Origin: DATAVB01 sp040414495
Lineage (GTDB): Bacteria > Actinomycetota > Actinomycetes > Mycobacteriales > QHCD01
DNA: 5,633 bases
Assembly: GCA_040414495.1 (NCBI GenBank)
Contig: JBEDUI010000105.1
Span: forward strand, 1 to 5,633
Reading direction: 5' to 3'
Part shown: one piece after another, positions 5,608 through 5,633 of the stretch
Position numbering within the stretch: position 1 is the stretch's first letter
Layout: every line of letters starts with the position of its first letter
The notes under the pieces: generated by a model
What the model saw: the letters and a program-made list of their open reading frames with translations, nothing else
Told to the model about the DNA's origin: nothing
Databases searched by the model: none
Translations under genes and position numbers: made by a program

Positions 5608-5633
5608 GTGTGCGGAATGAGCTCGACCCAGAA
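5608..5633 (+). CDS. Start of the next gene, cut by the window edge
   Basis: A GAAGGA ribosome-binding-like sequence (5599-5604) is followed by an open frame starting at GTG 5608 or ATG 5617 and running off the end. The first ATG (5606) reads into TGA after four codons and is excluded. From GTG 5608 the product would begin Met-Cys-Gly-Met-Ser-Ser-Thr-Gln; from ATG 5617 it would begin MSSTQ. A Met-Cys-Gly start is the hallmark of class II glutamine amidotransferases such as AsnB-type asparagine synthetases, which do occur in polysaccharide loci. Eight residues are far too few to claim this, and the ribosome-binding spacing is short for the GTG (3 bases) and long for the ATG (12). The 35-base gap and shared strand suggest co-transcription with the transferase. 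Confidence 0.35.

Overview
The window looks like chromosomal DNA from a high-GC actinobacterium. The best guess is the order Mycobacteriales, Nocardia or a close relative. This rests on the GC-rich third codon positions, the GTG start of the carboxylase gene, the actinobacterial character of both proteins, and GC-rich non-coding DNA with many small palindromes. The genus is an inference; no rRNA or other marker is present.

Layout from left to right. Positions 1-778 hold no credible gene. They carry four ~50-bp inverted-repeat elements of two subtypes in the order A-B-A-B (1-50, 115-163, 384-433, 507-555), a 39-bp tandem duplication abutting the third element (312-389), and an 18-bp GC-rich tandem repeat (719-774, with an outlying copy at 681). 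Next is a complete phosphoenolpyruvate carboxylase gene (ppc) on the minus strand, 3573 down to 787, with a weak terminator-like hairpin over its stop codon. A 493-bp divergent intergenic region follows (3574-4066). It is AT-richer in its middle and carries a plausible ppc promoter, a spaced dyad and perfect palindromes. A complete plus-strand gene (4067-5572) encodes a large WbaP/WcaJ-type polyprenyl-phosphate glycosyl-1-phosphate transferase, the initiating enzyme of a cell-surface or exopolysaccharide. The last 26 bases probably begin the next gene of the same operon.

The two genes have unrelated jobs. Ppc replenishes oxaloacetate for the TCA cycle and aspartate-family synthesis. The transferase loads the first sugar phosphate onto a membrane lipid carrier and probably heads a polysaccharide locus that continues to the right. 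They share only the divergent intergenic region.

The most interesting part is the repeat cluster. The two subtypes share their GATCGTGA ends and a central CGAAATC core but differ in their inner arms, and both arms have changed together so that pairing is kept. One B copy also looks as if a 10-bp inner segment has been flipped. This suggests a structured, REP/MITE-like repeat family. Whether it is known, mobile or functional cannot be decided from this window.
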